64,000 nt of DNA from Mycobacterium sp. 141 (GCF_000382405.1 NZ_KB908264.1:80110-144109), one strand, 5' to 3'. Positions 1 through 10,591 are shown, counted from the first letter of the stretch. Notes: generated from the sequence alone by a model not told the origin. Translations and numbers: made by a program.

Positions 1-1086
<1,086 letters not shown>

Positions 1087-1172
1087 TTACTCCTTATTGC
1101 GATTGCGTCGTAACTGCGTCTTGCTCGGTAAGCCTACGGTTGAGCCTAGAGCCTGACCGGGACCGCGGTGTA

Positions 1173-1904
1173 TCAGAGGGGGTGACCGCTCGCGTACGCG
1201 GTCGCCCAGTCACGCACCGTACGGGCGTACTGGTCGGAGTAGTTGTAAGCCCGCAGGGCCTTCATCCAGCCACGGGGCGTGGACAGATCCTTGCCGTTCC
1301 AGCACAGATAGCCGGCCGCCGACAGTGCCGCGTCGTCGAAGTTGTCGGGGCCGACCTTGCCGTCGTTGTTGCCGTCCACCCCGAACAGGCGCCAGGTCTC
1401 CGGAATGAACTGCATCGGCCCCATCGCCCGGTCCAGTGTGGGGTCGCCGTCGAGCAGCCCGTGATCGGTGTCGGCGATATGCAGATTTCCCGAGGTGCCG
1501 TCGAGCCGAACTCCCCGGATCGGAGGCGTGACGTCACCGTTCGGCGCGATCATCGCGCCGCGATAGGTGCCGTGGTGGCTCTCCACCATCCCGATTCCGG
1601 CCAGAGTGGTCCAGGCCAGCCTGCAGTTCGGGTTCTCGACTTCGGCCACCCGGGCCGCGTACGCGTACGCCTCCAGCGCATTGATCGGTATGCCCAGCTT
1701 GGGTGCCCGCTCAGCGGCCCACTCGTGCAACTGATCGGCCGGTCGGCCTTTGGCATAAGTGTCGACGGCCGGCACCGGATCACCCACGGGCGGCGGCACC
1801 CCGTCCGGGATCGGGATGCCGAGCTGCCACGAACAGCTGGAAGCCATCAGCAGGGCCGTCGCCACAACCACTGCGACAGCCCGCAGCCATCGAACCGGCG
1901 ACAC
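1173..1904 (-). CDS. lpqU: LpqU, lipoprotein lytic transglycosylase-like
   Basis: A 243-residue exported protein that probably cleaves peptidoglycan glycan strands. Residues 1-24 form a signal peptide ending in a lipobox-like MASSC, so it is predicted to be a cell-surface lipoprotein. The body has the lysozyme-like transglycosylase signature: GIGMVESHHGTYRG, with the candidate catalytic Glu, followed by AMGPMQFIPETW. The position next to eno matches LpqU (Rv1022) of M. tuberculosis. In that species mazG follows; here about 9 kb of iron-uptake and other genes lie between lpqU and mazG. Confidence 0.88.
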   Translation of the reverse strand: MSPVRWLRAVAVVVATALLMASSCSWQLGIPIPDGVPPPVGDPVPAVDTYAKGRPADQLHEWAAERAPKLGIPINALEAYAYAARVAEVENPNCRLAWTTLAGIGMVESHHGTYRGAMIAPNGDVTPPIRGVRLDGTSGNLHIADTDHGLLDGDPTLDRAMGPMQFIPETWRLFGVDGNNDGKVGPDNFDDAALSAAGYLCWNGKDLSTPRGWMKALRAYNYSDQYARTVRDWATAYASGHPL

Positions 1905-2014
1905 TGGACTCCCTCAACCCCTGCTCTACTCGGCCCCATCGTCCCATGCCGATGAAAGCCAGAGCTGCACCGGTGCGATCAGCAGAGGTGTAACCTCGCT
2001 CTGCGCGCCCAAAC

Positions 2015-2033
2015 AAAGGGTAGGCATACCTAG
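2015..2033 (+). promoter_or_regulatory. IdeR/DtxR-type iron box upstream of first efeU
   Basis: AAAGGGTAGGCATACCTAG matches 13 of 19 positions of the IdeR consensus (TTAGGTTAGGCTAACCTAA), with the core TAGGC and ACCTA half-sites intact. It lies 35 bases before the efeU start. Known IdeR logic predicts repression when iron is sufficient. Assignment is by eye. Confidence 0.65.
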
Positions 2034-2067
2034 GGCATAAACACGCTCGCGATCGAATGGGGCTCAG

Positions 2068-3651
2068 ATGCAGGGCATCTTCGTAGGCACCTTCCTGATC
2101 GGGCTGCGGGAGGGCCTGGAAGCAACTCTGATCGTCAGTATCGTTGCCGCATTCCTGAAACGTAACGGCAGGTCGGTACGACCCATGCTGGCCGGTGTCG
2201 CCGTCGCAGTCGCGATCAGTATCGGCGTCGGCGTCGGACTGAATCTCTTGTCAGAAAGTCTGCCGCAACGCCAGCAAGAGATGCTCGAGACGATCATCGG
2301 CGCCGTCGCCGTGGTGTTCGTGACCACCATGATCATCTGGATGAACCGCAACGCCTTCAAGATGAAAGGCGAACTGGAGCGGGAGGCACAACAGGCGATC
2401 AACACCGGTGGATCGCTCGCATTGGCGCTCATGGCGTTCCTCGCAGTACTCAAGGAAGGCTTCGAAACCGCGGTCTTCCTGCTTGCCGCGGCCCAGGCGT
2501 CGGGTGAAAGCCGCTGGTGGGCTCTCCTAGGCGCAGGCGCGGGTATCGGTGTCGCGGTAGCCATCGGCGTCGGGATCTACTACGGCGGGCTCAAGCTGAA
2601 CCTGGCCCGGTTCTTCCGCCTCACCGGTGTCTTCCTGGTGTTGATCGCGGCGGGTCTTGTGCTCACCAGCCTGCGCACCGCGCACGAGGCCGGCTGGGTC
2701 ACGATCGGCCAACAACGGGTTTTCGACTTTTCCTCGTGGATGCCCCCCAGGTCCGTGCTGGGCGCGCTGATCACCGGGATGTTCGGCATACCCACCGACC
2801 CGCGTCTCATCGAAGTCCTCGGCTGGGTGCTCTACGCCGTGCCCGTACTGATCATCTTCCTCTGGCCACCGCGGCTGGCGGCCGAGCCGCATGCCCGTCG
2901 CCGGCTGCTGCTGGCAACCGCGGGCGCGCTGGGAGCCGCCGCTGCCGCGCTGGCGATCTTCGTTCCCGCTGCGGGCGAACTGCCCGGGCCGACCCGTATC
3001 GCCACGGGAGCCGACGGACACAGCGTGCCGGTGACGCTGCGGACCGACGGCGAGGCCCGATCGCTGACCGCCGGCGACGGACCGCAAGTCAAGCTCGAAG
3101 CTGCGGGCCAGCAGAGCGTCGACGGTCTGACCGTTGACGTGTGGCAGGCCACGGTCCCGGCCGACCCGGGCCTGAAGTCCACCACCGTCACCCTCGATGA
3201 GCTGGCCCGTCTGACCGGTGGACGCCTGCCGGTGGGATTGGCTGCCGCCCGGACGCCGGGACCGTTCCAGGTTCAGTGGGCCGCGACCACCGCATACAAC
3301 GTGTTCGCCCACGGCGAGGCGCTGGTACACGCCCAAGCGACCAACTCCCGTATCGCCACACTGCGCGGCGGCGGTCTCCGATCGGCCAAAACGGTCAGCG
3401 TCGGAACTCCGCCCGGCGGATGGGCGACCGCCAACAACGAAGATCAGGCCGTCGCGACGCAGATCGCACAGGCCGGCCAGGTACGCGCCGAACGAATGCT
3501 ATGGAAGGCGTGGCTGCCGGCAGTGCTGGCAATCGGAGCCATCGTCAGCGCCTTCTCGGGATTTCGCATCACCCGCACTCCCCGTGGAAACGAAAGGAAA
3601 CAACAGAACAATGGTGAAAAAACTCAGCGAGACCACGTTGCCACGTCCTAA
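2068..3651 (+). CDS. efeU: EfeU-like ferrous iron permease with C-terminal extension (copy 1)
   Basis: An FTR1/EfeU-family membrane permease for iron uptake. The two iron-coordinating ExxE motifs are visible: GLREGLEA near residue 10 and LKEGFETA near residue 132. Hydrophobic helices follow to about residue 270. Unlike the second copy (316 residues), this protein of 527 residues continues with a further helix (about 280-300), a roughly 180-residue probably extracytoplasmic domain, and a last helix near 475-495. The 3' end overlaps efeO by 41 bases. The IdeR-like box upstream suggests iron control. Confidence 0.92.
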   Translation: MQGIFVGTFLIGLREGLEATLIVSIVAAFLKRNGRSVRPMLAGVAVAVAISIGVGVGLNLLSESLPQRQQEMLETIIGAVAVVFVTTMIIWMNRNAFKMKGELEREAQQAINTGGSLALALMAFLAVLKEGFETAVFLLAAAQASGESRWWALLGAGAGIGVAVAIGVGIYYGGLKLNLARFFRLTGVFLVLIAAGLVLTSLRTAHEAGWVTIGQQRVFDFSSWMPPRSVLGALITGMFGIPTDPRLIEVLGWVLYAVPVLIIFLWPPRLAAEPHARRRLLLATAGALGAAAAALAIFVPAAGELPGPTRIATGADGHSVPVTLRTDGEARSLTAGDGPQVKLEAAGQQSVDGLTVDVWQATVPADPGLKSTTVTLDELARLTGGRLPVGLAAARTPGPFQVQWAATTAYNVFAHGEALVHAQATNSRIATLRGGGLRSAKTVSVGTPPGGWATANNEDQAVATQIAQAGQVRAERMLWKAWLPAVLAIGAIVSAFSGFRITRTPRGNERKQQNNGEKTQRDHVATS

Positions 3652-4876
3652 CGGCTGGCTGGCGACGCCGGTTCTGGTCGCCGCCATCGCGGTCGCCGCG
3701 ACGGCATGCAGTTCAGGCGGCGACACCAGTTCCACCGGGAGCTCGGCCGCGCCGACCACCGGGGCCAATGGTGGCGTTGCCACGGTCAACATCACGCTGG
3801 CCAACGAGGGCGGCAAAGACACCTGCACAGTCGACAACGGCAGCGTCGCCGCGGGCCCCGTGACGTTCAAGGTCACCAACAAGGACGCGGCGGGCATAAG
3901 CGAAGTCGAGCTGATCAAGGAACAGCGCATCCTCGGCGAGAAGGAGAACCTCGCCCCCGGCCTGGATCCGGTGTCGTTCACCGTCACGCTCGACGGCGGC
4001 AAGTACCAGCTGTACTGCCCCGGCGCCGGGACCGAATTCGTCGACTTCACCGTCACCGGACAAGCAGCGCCCACCCCGACCGGTTCCGTCCAGACAATCC
4101 TCAACGACGGCACCAAGGAGTACGCGGCCTACGTCGTCGGCCAGATCAACCAGCTCAACGACGCGGTCAAACAGCTGGACACGGCCGTTCAGTCAGGCAA
4201 TGTCGAGGCAGCCAAGGTCGCGTACGCCAAGGCCCGGCCGTACTACGAGCGGTCCGAGTCGAGTGTCGAGGGCTTCGTGCTTCCCGGCTTCTCAGTCGAC
4301 GACAACGCCGGCAACCTCGACTATCTCATCGACATGCGCGAGTCGACCCCGGTCGACGAGAAGGTGGGCTGGAAGGGCTTCCACGCCATCGAGCGTGACC
4401 TGTGGGGCGCCGGCATCACTCCGGAGACCAAGGCGCTGAGCACCGAGCTGGTTGCCAACGTCGGCAAGCTCGACGGCGTCGTCAAGAACCTGCAGTACAA
4501 GCCCGAGGACCTCGCGAACGGCGCGGCCGATCTGCTCGAAGAGGTGCAGAACACCAAGATCACCGGTGAGGAAGAGCAGTTCAGCCACATCGACCTGGTG
4601 GACTTCGCCGGCAACGTCGAAGGCGCACAGCAGGCGTACGCCTCGCTGCGGCCGGGTCTGGAGAAGATCGATCCCGCACTGGTCGCGCAGATCGACCAAC
4701 AGTTCCAGGCCGTGCAGACGGCGCTCGACGCCTACCGCGATCCGTCAGCACCGGGCGGGTTCAAGCTGTGGACCCCGCAGCTGCAAGCCGCCGATGCTCC
4801 TAAACTGACAGCTGTGATCCAACCGCTGCACGACAGCCTGTCCACTGTCGCTGAGAAAGTCGCGACGGCCGGCTGA
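3611..4876 (+). CDS. efeO: EfeO-like iron-binding lipoprotein (copy 1)
   Basis: EfeO captures iron outside the membrane and hands it to EfeU. The ATG at 3611 follows AAAGGAA and gives 421 residues. The signal peptide ends VAATACSSGG, a lipobox. Residues ~55-155 are a cupredoxin-like domain (KDTCTVDNG, KYQLYCPGAG), and the rest is an M75/imelysin-like domain with the HxxE motif in GFHAIERDLWG. It overlaps efeU by 41 bases and is followed after one base by efeB, so the three are one operon. The open frame extends upstream to 3218, but that part lies within efeU. Confidence 0.93.
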   Translation: MVKKLSETTLPRPNGWLATPVLVAAIAVAATACSSGGDTSSTGSSAAPTTGANGGVATVNITLANEGGKDTCTVDNGSVAAGPVTFKVTNKDAAGISEVELIKEQRILGEKENLAPGLDPVSFTVTLDGGKYQLYCPGAGTEFVDFTVTGQAAPTPTGSVQTILNDGTKEYAAYVVGQINQLNDAVKQLDTAVQSGNVEAAKVAYAKARPYYERSESSVEGFVLPGFSVDDNAGNLDYLIDMRESTPVDEKVGWKGFHAIERDLWGAGITPETKALSTELVANVGKLDGVVKNLQYKPEDLANGAADLLEEVQNTKITGEEEQFSHIDLVDFAGNVEGAQQAYASLRPGLEKIDPALVAQIDQQFQAVQTALDAYRDPSAPGGFKLWTPQLQAADAPKLTAVIQPLHDSLSTVAEKVATAG

Positions 4877-4877
4877 C

Positions 4878-6197
4878 ATGGCCGCGGCTGACGATCCTCT
4901 GCCGCCCGAGCAGAGCACCGCTGGGGATGCGGCGAGCGCCGCATCCCCGGCGGTGCCTCGCCGTCGGGTACTCGGTGGTGCTCTGTGGGCGGGTGTCGGC
5001 GGCTTGGCACTGGGCGCCGCGGGCGGAGCCGCCGCAGGATGGGCCCAGGCGTCGTCGGTACGACACGGCGACAACGACACGATCGACCTCAACCGCAGCT
5101 ATCCGTTCTACGGCCAGACACACCCCGTCGGGGTGGCAACGGAACCGCAACGTCACTGCGTGTTCATGTCCTTCGCGCTCGGCGAGGGCGCCACCCGGAA
5201 AGACCTGCAGACGCTGCTGGCCCGCTGGTCGGCAGCGGCGTCGGTGCTGCAGCAGGGCAACCCGGTGGGAACGGTACAGCCGACCAGCGAAGTGGCACCG
5301 CCTTCCGACACCGGTGAGGCGTTCGGGCTCAGTCCCGCGAGTCTCACCGTCACTATCGGCCTCGGCCCGTCGATCTTCGGGAGCCGTTTCGGCCTGGCCG
5401 CGCACAAGCCCACGCTGCTGGCCGAGCTTCCAACACTCAACGGCGACAACCTCGATCCGCGTTTCACCGGGGGTGATCTCTCCATCCAGGCGTGCGCAGA
5501 CGACCCTCAGGTCTGCTACCACGCCGTGCGCAACCTGGCTCGCATCGGCAGGCGGGCCGTGACTCCGGCGTGGGCGGTTCTCGGCTTCGGCCGCGCTTCG
5601 GCCGGGCCCGGACTGGAGACGCCGCGAAACCTGCTGGGGTTCATGGACGGAACGCGCAATGTCGGTACCGACGACCAATACTCCCAGTTCGTGTGGGTCA
5701 CCGATCGTGACCAGCCATGGATGAACGGGGGCACCTACCAGGTGGTGCGCAAAATCCGGATGCTGCTGGAAACCTGGGACACGGACCGGATCGGCAACCA
5801 GCAGGACATCTTCGGCCGATTCAAGGAGAGCGGCGCACCGCTCACCGGCACACACGAAATGGACACCCCAGACTTCGCCGCCAAGAACGAGGACGGCAAA
5901 CCGGTCATCAACCCACTCTCACATATCGCGCTGGCTGCACACGAAAACAACCACGGCTTGATGATTCACCGCCGGCCGTACAACTACACCGACGGGCTCG
6001 ACGCGACTGGCCAGCTCAATGCGGGTCTGCTGTTCGTGTCATACCAGAACGATCCGGCGCACTTCATCACCCTGCAGAACCGGCTCGGCGCCAACGATCT
6101 GCTCAACGAGTACATCCGGCACATCGGTTCAGCAATCTTCGCGGTCCCGCCGTCACCAGAAGAGGGCCACTACGTCGGTCAGGCGCTGTTCAGCTGA
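4878..6197 (+). CDS. efeB: EfeB, Tat-exported DyP-type peroxidase (copy 1)
   Basis: A dye-decolorizing heme peroxidase, the third component of the EfeUOB system. A twin-arginine signal (PRRRVLGGAL) at about residues 30-40 is followed by a Gly/Ala-rich hydrophobic segment, so export is by the Tat pathway. The DyP motif GxxDG is seen as GFMDGTRN near residue 256, with the His-rich stretch AHENNHGLMIHRR later in the heme region. Length (439) is normal. It starts one base after the efeO stop, so translation is probably coupled. Confidence 0.93.
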   Translation: MAAADDPLPPEQSTAGDAASAASPAVPRRRVLGGALWAGVGGLALGAAGGAAAGWAQASSVRHGDNDTIDLNRSYPFYGQTHPVGVATEPQRHCVFMSFALGEGATRKDLQTLLARWSAAASVLQQGNPVGTVQPTSEVAPPSDTGEAFGLSPASLTVTIGLGPSIFGSRFGLAAHKPTLLAELPTLNGDNLDPRFTGGDLSIQACADDPQVCYHAVRNLARIGRRAVTPAWAVLGFGRASAGPGLETPRNLLGFMDGTRNVGTDDQYSQFVWVTDRDQPWMNGGTYQVVRKIRMLLETWDTDRIGNQQDIFGRFKESGAPLTGTHEMDTPDFAAKNEDGKPVINPLSHIALAAHENNHGLMIHRRPYNYTDGLDATGQLNAGLLFVSYQNDPAHFITLQNRLGANDLLNEYIRHIGSAIFAVPPSPEEGHYVGQALFS

Positions 6198-6270
6198 GCG
6201 GACGGCTGCCCGACGGGCCGCGCTCGAGCATTCCTCACGCCAAGCCGCACAGGTGATTCCCAGCCCCTGC

Positions 6271-6289
6271 TAAGGTGAGGCACGCCTTG
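6271..6289 (+). promoter_or_regulatory. IdeR/DtxR-type iron box upstream of second efeU
   Basis: TAAGGTGAGGCACGCCTTG matches 12 of 19 positions of the IdeR consensus, with AAGGTGAGGC and GCCTT halves. It lies 54 bases before the chosen efeU2 start. The operator position argues against the more upstream ATG at 6292. Confidence 0.55.
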
Positions 6290-6342
6290 CTATGGCAAGC
6301 CGAGGCTATGTTTCTCTACCGGGTCTAGCGAGGACGCTCATC

Positions 6343-7293
6343 ATGATTGCCGGCGCAGACGCTGCGACCACCATCCTGGCAGCACCCAACATCACATCGC
6401 AGCTGTTCGGCAGCGGTCTGATCGGGCTACGCGAAGGCCTCGAAGCCGCGATCGTCGTCTCGATCCTGGTGGCATTCCTGGTCAAATCGGACCGTCGCGA
6501 CGCGCTGAAATGGGTGTGGCTGGGAGTCGGCGCAGCAATCACGATGACGGTTGCCGTCTTTCTGGTGATCCAGTTGGGTGAGAACACCATCAGCGGGCTG
6601 GGGGCCGAGGCCATCGCCGGGGTCGCGTCGCTGATCGCCGTCGTGATCGTCACGACGATGGTGCTGTGGATGCGCAAGGCCGCCGCGTCGATATCCGGCG
6701 AGCTGCGCACCGGTATGTCGCAGGCGTTGGAGACCGGTGGAGTCGCAGTCGCACTGCTGGCGTTCTTCGCGGTGGGTCGCGAAGGCGTAGAGACCGCGCT
6801 GTTCATGGTGGGCTACGCCGAAGCCGAGACTGTGTGGCCGCTGATCGGGCTGATCGTCGGCGTTCTGATCGCCGCGGCAATCGCCTACGGCATGTATGCC
6901 GGTGCGGTCCGCATCAACCTCGCCAAGTTCTTCACCTACACCGGCGCCTTCCTGATCCTCGTCGCCGCCGGCATCCTGGCCTACGGGATCAAGGCGTTGC
7001 AGACGGTGGGCTGGCTGCCCGGTCTCGGCACCGTCGCCTTCGACATCAGCGGCGCATTCGACTGGTCTACGTGGTACGGCGAGATCATCCAGGGCGTCTT
7101 CAACATCGACCCGACCCCGACGGTGCTGCAGTTCACGGCGTGGCTGGCCTACCTCGTCGTAGTCCTGGCCTTGTTCTTCCGTCCCACCGGCTCAGCGGCG
7201 GCAGCCAAGCCGTCCCCTCGCGAGGCTTCTACCACTGCCGAGTCGGCTGCCGACCCGGAATCCTCTCCCTCATCCGAAAGGTCGACCAAGTGA
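6343..7293 (+). CDS. efeU: EfeU-like ferrous iron permease (copy 2)
   Basis: Second FTR1/EfeU permease, 316 residues, the usual family length. It has LIGLREGLEAA near residue 27 and VGREGVETAL near 146 as the paired ExxE iron sites, and about seven hydrophobic helices. The ATG at 6343 is preferred because AGGA lies 9 bases before it and because the in-frame ATG at 6292 sits directly behind the IdeR-like box. The stop overlaps the efeO2 GTG by four bases. It lacks the long C-terminal domain of copy 1. The tail is Ser/Ala/Pro-rich. Confidence 0.92.
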   Translation: MIAGADAATTILAAPNITSQLFGSGLIGLREGLEAAIVVSILVAFLVKSDRRDALKWVWLGVGAAITMTVAVFLVIQLGENTISGLGAEAIAGVASLIAVVIVTTMVLWMRKAAASISGELRTGMSQALETGGVAVALLAFFAVGREGVETALFMVGYAEAETVWPLIGLIVGVLIAAAIAYGMYAGAVRINLAKFFTYTGAFLILVAAGILAYGIKALQTVGWLPGLGTVAFDISGAFDWSTWYGEIIQGVFNIDPTPTVLQFTAWLAYLVVVLALFFRPTGSAAAAKPSPREASTTAESAADPESSPSSERSTK

Positions 7294-8456
7294 AGTTCAC
7301 CCCTGCCGTGAAGACTGGATTCGCGGCGACCGCCGCCGTGTTGGCCGGGCTCTCGCTGGCCAGCTGTCAAGCCAAGGAGTCCAGCCCCAGCGCCGAGGGC
7401 AAGGAAAAGGCCGCGCCGATCACGGTCGACGCTTCCGAGAGCGCGTGCCAGCTCTCGGGCACGACCGCCACGACGGGGCCGACCACCTTCGTGGTGAGTA
7501 ACAGTGGTGAGAAGGTCACCGAGTTCTACGTTTACGGCGAGGGCGAACGCGTGATGGGTGAGGTGGAGAACATCTCGCCGGGCCTCAAGCGCCAGTTGAT
7601 CGTGCAGCTCACCGAGCCGGGTACCTATCAGACCTCGTGCCGCCCCGGCATGGTCGGTGAGGGCATCCGCGGCGATTTCACCGTCACCGGTGACGCGATC
7701 GAGATCGACACCGAGGGCAAGTTCAAGGAAGCCGCCGACAGTTACAAGCGGTACGTGAACAGCCAGACCGACGCCCTGGTGCCCGCGACGGAGGCATTCG
7801 CGGCGGCGGTCAAGGCCAAGGACATCGCCAAGGCCAAGGCGCTGTACCCGACGACCCGTACCTACTACGAGCGCATCGAGCCGGTCGCCGAGTCGTTCCC
7901 GAATGATCTCGATCCGCGCATCGACTTGCGTGAAGCCGATCTCGAACCGGGCCAGAAGTGGACTGGGTTCCACGCCTTGGAAAAGCAGCTGTGGGACACG
8001 GGTCTGCAGCCCGACGCTGACGCGCTGGCCGATCAGCTGGTGGCCGACGTCAAGGAACTCGATGCGGGCGTGAAGGCGCCGACATGGACGATTGATTCCA
8101 CCCAAATCGCCGGCGGTGCGCAGGGCCTGTTGGATGAGATCTCGAAGAGCAAGATCACCGGTGAAGAGGACATCTTCAGTCACACCGATCTGTGGGACTT
8201 CCAGGCCAACGTCGAGGGTTCACAGACTGCGGTGGCCTCGGTGCGGCCGATCCTTGACGAGCGCAACGCCGAGCTGGGCAAACGTGTCGATCAGCGGTTC
8301 GCCGAGGTGGAAAAGCTACTCGAGAAGTTCCGTGAGGGCGACGGTTTCGTGGCGTACGACAAGGTGACCGATGCCCAACGTCAGGAACTGTCTCGCGCCA
8401 TCGACGCACTCAGCAATGAGGTGAGCCAGGTGCAAGGTGTCATCGCCCACCAGTGA
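7290..8456 (+). CDS. efeO: EfeO-like iron-binding lipoprotein (copy 2)
   Basis: Second EfeO, 388 residues, starting at a GTG that overlaps the efeU2 stop as GTGA. The signal peptide ends LSLASC, a lipobox. The cupredoxin-like domain has the paired cysteines (SACQLSG, YQTSCRPGM). The M75-like domain carries HxxE in GFHALEKQLWDTG and the conserved KITGEEDIFSHTDLWDF. It is clearly diverged from copy 1, so the two operons are not a recent duplication. The 3' end overlaps efeB2 by 20 bases. Confidence 0.93.
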   Translation: MKFTPAVKTGFAATAAVLAGLSLASCQAKESSPSAEGKEKAAPITVDASESACQLSGTTATTGPTTFVVSNSGEKVTEFYVYGEGERVMGEVENISPGLKRQLIVQLTEPGTYQTSCRPGMVGEGIRGDFTVTGDAIEIDTEGKFKEAADSYKRYVNSQTDALVPATEAFAAAVKAKDIAKAKALYPTTRTYYERIEPVAESFPNDLDPRIDLREADLEPGQKWTGFHALEKQLWDTGLQPDADALADQLVADVKELDAGVKAPTWTIDSTQIAGGAQGLLDEISKSKITGEEDIFSHTDLWDFQANVEGSQTAVASVRPILDERNAELGKRVDQRFAEVEKLLEKFREGDGFVAYDKVTDAQRQELSRAIDALSNEVSQVQGVIAHQ

Positions 8457-9759
8457 GACCCCGTCCCCCGATCCCCACGCCACACCGGATGCCGGCGGCT
8501 TTTCCCGCCGCAAGCTATTCGGCGCGGCCGGGGTCACCGCGGCGGTAGTCGGCGCGGCCAGCGCCGGTGCGCTGGCCGGCCGAGCCTCGGCAGCCAGCGC
8601 ACCGCATGGCGCGTTGACGGGCCCGGTCTCGTTCCGCGGACAGCGCCAAGCCGGCATCATCACCGAGGCGCAGGACCGGATGCACTTCTGCTCCTTTGAT
8701 GTCACCACCGATAACCGCGCCGACGTGGTCAACCTGCTCAAGCAGTGGACCCGAATGGCCGAGCGGATGACTCTCGGCGAGGAGACCGAAGTCGGCGGAG
8801 CGGTCGACGGCAATCCCTATGCCCCGCCGTCGGATACCGGCGAGGCGCTGGGACTGCCGGCGTCACAGTTGACGCTGACGATCGGTTTCGGGCCGTCATT
8901 CTTTCTCAAGGACGGCAAGGACCGCTTCGGCATTGCCAAGCAGCGCCCCGCCGAGCTGGTCGACCTGCCAAAGTTCCCCAACGAGTCGATGGATCCGGCG
9001 CGCTGCGGCGGCGACATCTGCGTGCAAGCCTGCGCGAACGATCCCCAGGTCGCCGTGCACGCCATCCGCAACCTGGCCCGCGTCGGCTTCGGCACCGTCG
9101 CGGTGCGCTACTCCCAATTAGGATTCGGCCGTACGTCGTCGACCACCCGCGACCAGGCGACCCCGCGAAACCTGTTCGGGTTCAAGGACGGAACGGCCAA
9201 CCTCAAGGCCGACGAGACCGATCTGCTCAACCAGAACGTGTGGGTCGCCGACGGCGATGGACCGGCCTGGCTGACCGGCGGCTCCTACCTGATAGCCCGC
9301 CGGATCCGCATGCTCATCGAAAGCTGGGACCGCACCACGCTGTTGGAGCAAGAGCGCGTGATCGGCCGACAGAAGGGCAACGGCGCACCCATGGGGTTGC
9401 GGCAGGAATTCGAGGAACTCGACTTCGACATCGCCGACGACAAGGGCGATCCGCTGATCGACAAGGACGCGCACGTCCGCTTGGCGTCGGCGCAGCATCT
9501 GGGTGGCATCCAGATCCTGCGCCGCGGCTATAACTTCACCGACGGGTCAGACGGACTCGGCCACCTCGACGCCGGACTCTTCTTCATCGCGTTCGTGCGC
9601 AGCCCCGAGAAGCAATTCATCCCGATGCAGCGCGAACTCGCCCGCAAAGATGCGCTCAACGAGTACATCACCCATACCGGATCGGGTATCTTCGCGTGCC
9701 CGCCGGGTCTGGCCGAGGGCGACGACTCGGCTTACTGGGGTTCGACGCTGTTCAACTGA
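8437..9759 (+). CDS. efeB: EfeB, Tat-exported DyP-type peroxidase (copy 2)
   Basis: Second DyP-type heme peroxidase, 440 residues. The GTG start at 8437 lies inside the end of efeO2. A twin-arginine signal (SRRKLFGAAG) at about residues 23-32 is followed by a hydrophobic Ala/Gly stretch. The GxxDG motif appears as FGFKDGTANL. Later VRLASAQHLGGIQILRRGYN covers the distal heme region in place of the equivalent AHENNHG stretch of copy 1. It closes the second efeUOB operon; the next gene is convergent after 16 bases. Confidence 0.93.
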   Translation: MSSPTSETPSPDPHATPDAGGFSRRKLFGAAGVTAAVVGAASAGALAGRASAASAPHGALTGPVSFRGQRQAGIITEAQDRMHFCSFDVTTDNRADVVNLLKQWTRMAERMTLGEETEVGGAVDGNPYAPPSDTGEALGLPASQLTLTIGFGPSFFLKDGKDRFGIAKQRPAELVDLPKFPNESMDPARCGGDICVQACANDPQVAVHAIRNLARVGFGTVAVRYSQLGFGRTSSTTRDQATPRNLFGFKDGTANLKADETDLLNQNVWVADGDGPAWLTGGSYLIARRIRMLIESWDRTTLLEQERVIGRQKGNGAPMGLRQEFEELDFDIADDKGDPLIDKDAHVRLASAQHLGGIQILRRGYNFTDGSDGLGHLDAGLFFIAFVRSPEKQFIPMQRELARKDALNEYITHTGSGIFACPPGLAEGDDSAYWGSTLFN

Positions 9760-9775
9760 GCGATGGTTTACGCGT

Positions 9776-10591
9776 TCAGCCGTTGGGACTCAGCAAGATC
9801 TGGCTGAGTCGGGTGGTGGTAGCGACGCCGTCGTCGTAACCACCCTGGCCGTTGAGTCCGTTCATGATGGCCAGCGTGTAGCGCTGGTTGGGGCCGGCGA
9901 AGCCGACCGAGTTGATGACCCAGCCGCCCTGTTCCTCGGACCATCCGTTCTTGTTGCCCGGAGCCATCGACGGTCCGGCTCCCCACACCCCCCACTGCTG
10001 ATCCGAGCCGACCTTCCGCATTTCCGCGATGATCGCCGCCGCGTCGGACGGATTCATCTGGGTCAGTGTGTAATTCATCAGCCGGTCGAGGTCGTTGGTG
10101 GTCGACTTCTGAAACCCCCAGTACGGGAACACGTCTCCGAAACCGGGCTGCGGCCGCAGATCCGTCATGCCGTAGCGCGGAAAGTCGGCGTTGAAAGCCC
10201 GGTGGTCTGGCCCGCCGTAACGGCTCCACAGCGAGTCGGCCGCGTCATTGTCGGAGTCCCGCAACATGTTCACCATGAGCTGCCGGTCGTTGGCCGACAG
10301 TCGCAATGCGCCAGCCCGTTCCCTGGTCAACAGGTCGACGACCATTCCCAGCTTGATGGTCGAGGCCGTCCAGATCATCGCGTTCGAGTTGGCGTTGGCG
10401 AAACGCGCACCCGTCGCGCGATCCCGCAGCACATAGCCCACCGTGCCGGGTCGCGACGCCAGGTAGTTGTCCGCCGCGGCGAGGCGCGAGCGTAGGTCGC
10501 AGCCGGTCGCCGCGCAATCGGCGCTGGCCTGCGGCGCGATGGTTCCCAGGCCGAGCGCCACGACGACGGCAGCCAGCCACCGAACCCTCAC
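9776..10591 (-). CDS. Secreted beta-lactamase-like serine hydrolase
   Basis: A 271-residue protein with a Sec signal peptide (cleavage near ASA, residue ~24). It has the serine penicillin-recognising fold motifs: STIKLGM as SxxK near residue 82, RDSDNDA as SDN near 122, and KNGW in place of KTG near 212. It could be a class A-like beta-lactamase relative or a D,D-peptidase acting on peptidoglycan; the altered KTG box makes real beta-lactamase activity uncertain. It is convergent with the second efe operon. The upstream region holds the repeat cluster at 10770-11072. Confidence 0.8.
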   Translation of the reverse strand: MRVRWLAAVVVALGLGTIAPQASADCAATGCDLRSRLAAADNYLASRPGTVGYVLRDRATGARFANANSNAMIWTASTIKLGMVVDLLTRERAGALRLSANDRQLMVNMLRDSDNDAADSLWSRYGGPDHRAFNADFPRYGMTDLRPQPGFGDVFPYWGFQKSTTNDLDRLMNYTLTQMNPSDAAAIIAEMRKVGSDQQWGVWGAGPSMAPGNKNGWSEEQGGWVINSVGFAGPNQRYTLAIMNGLNGQGGYDDGVATTTRLSQILLSPNG

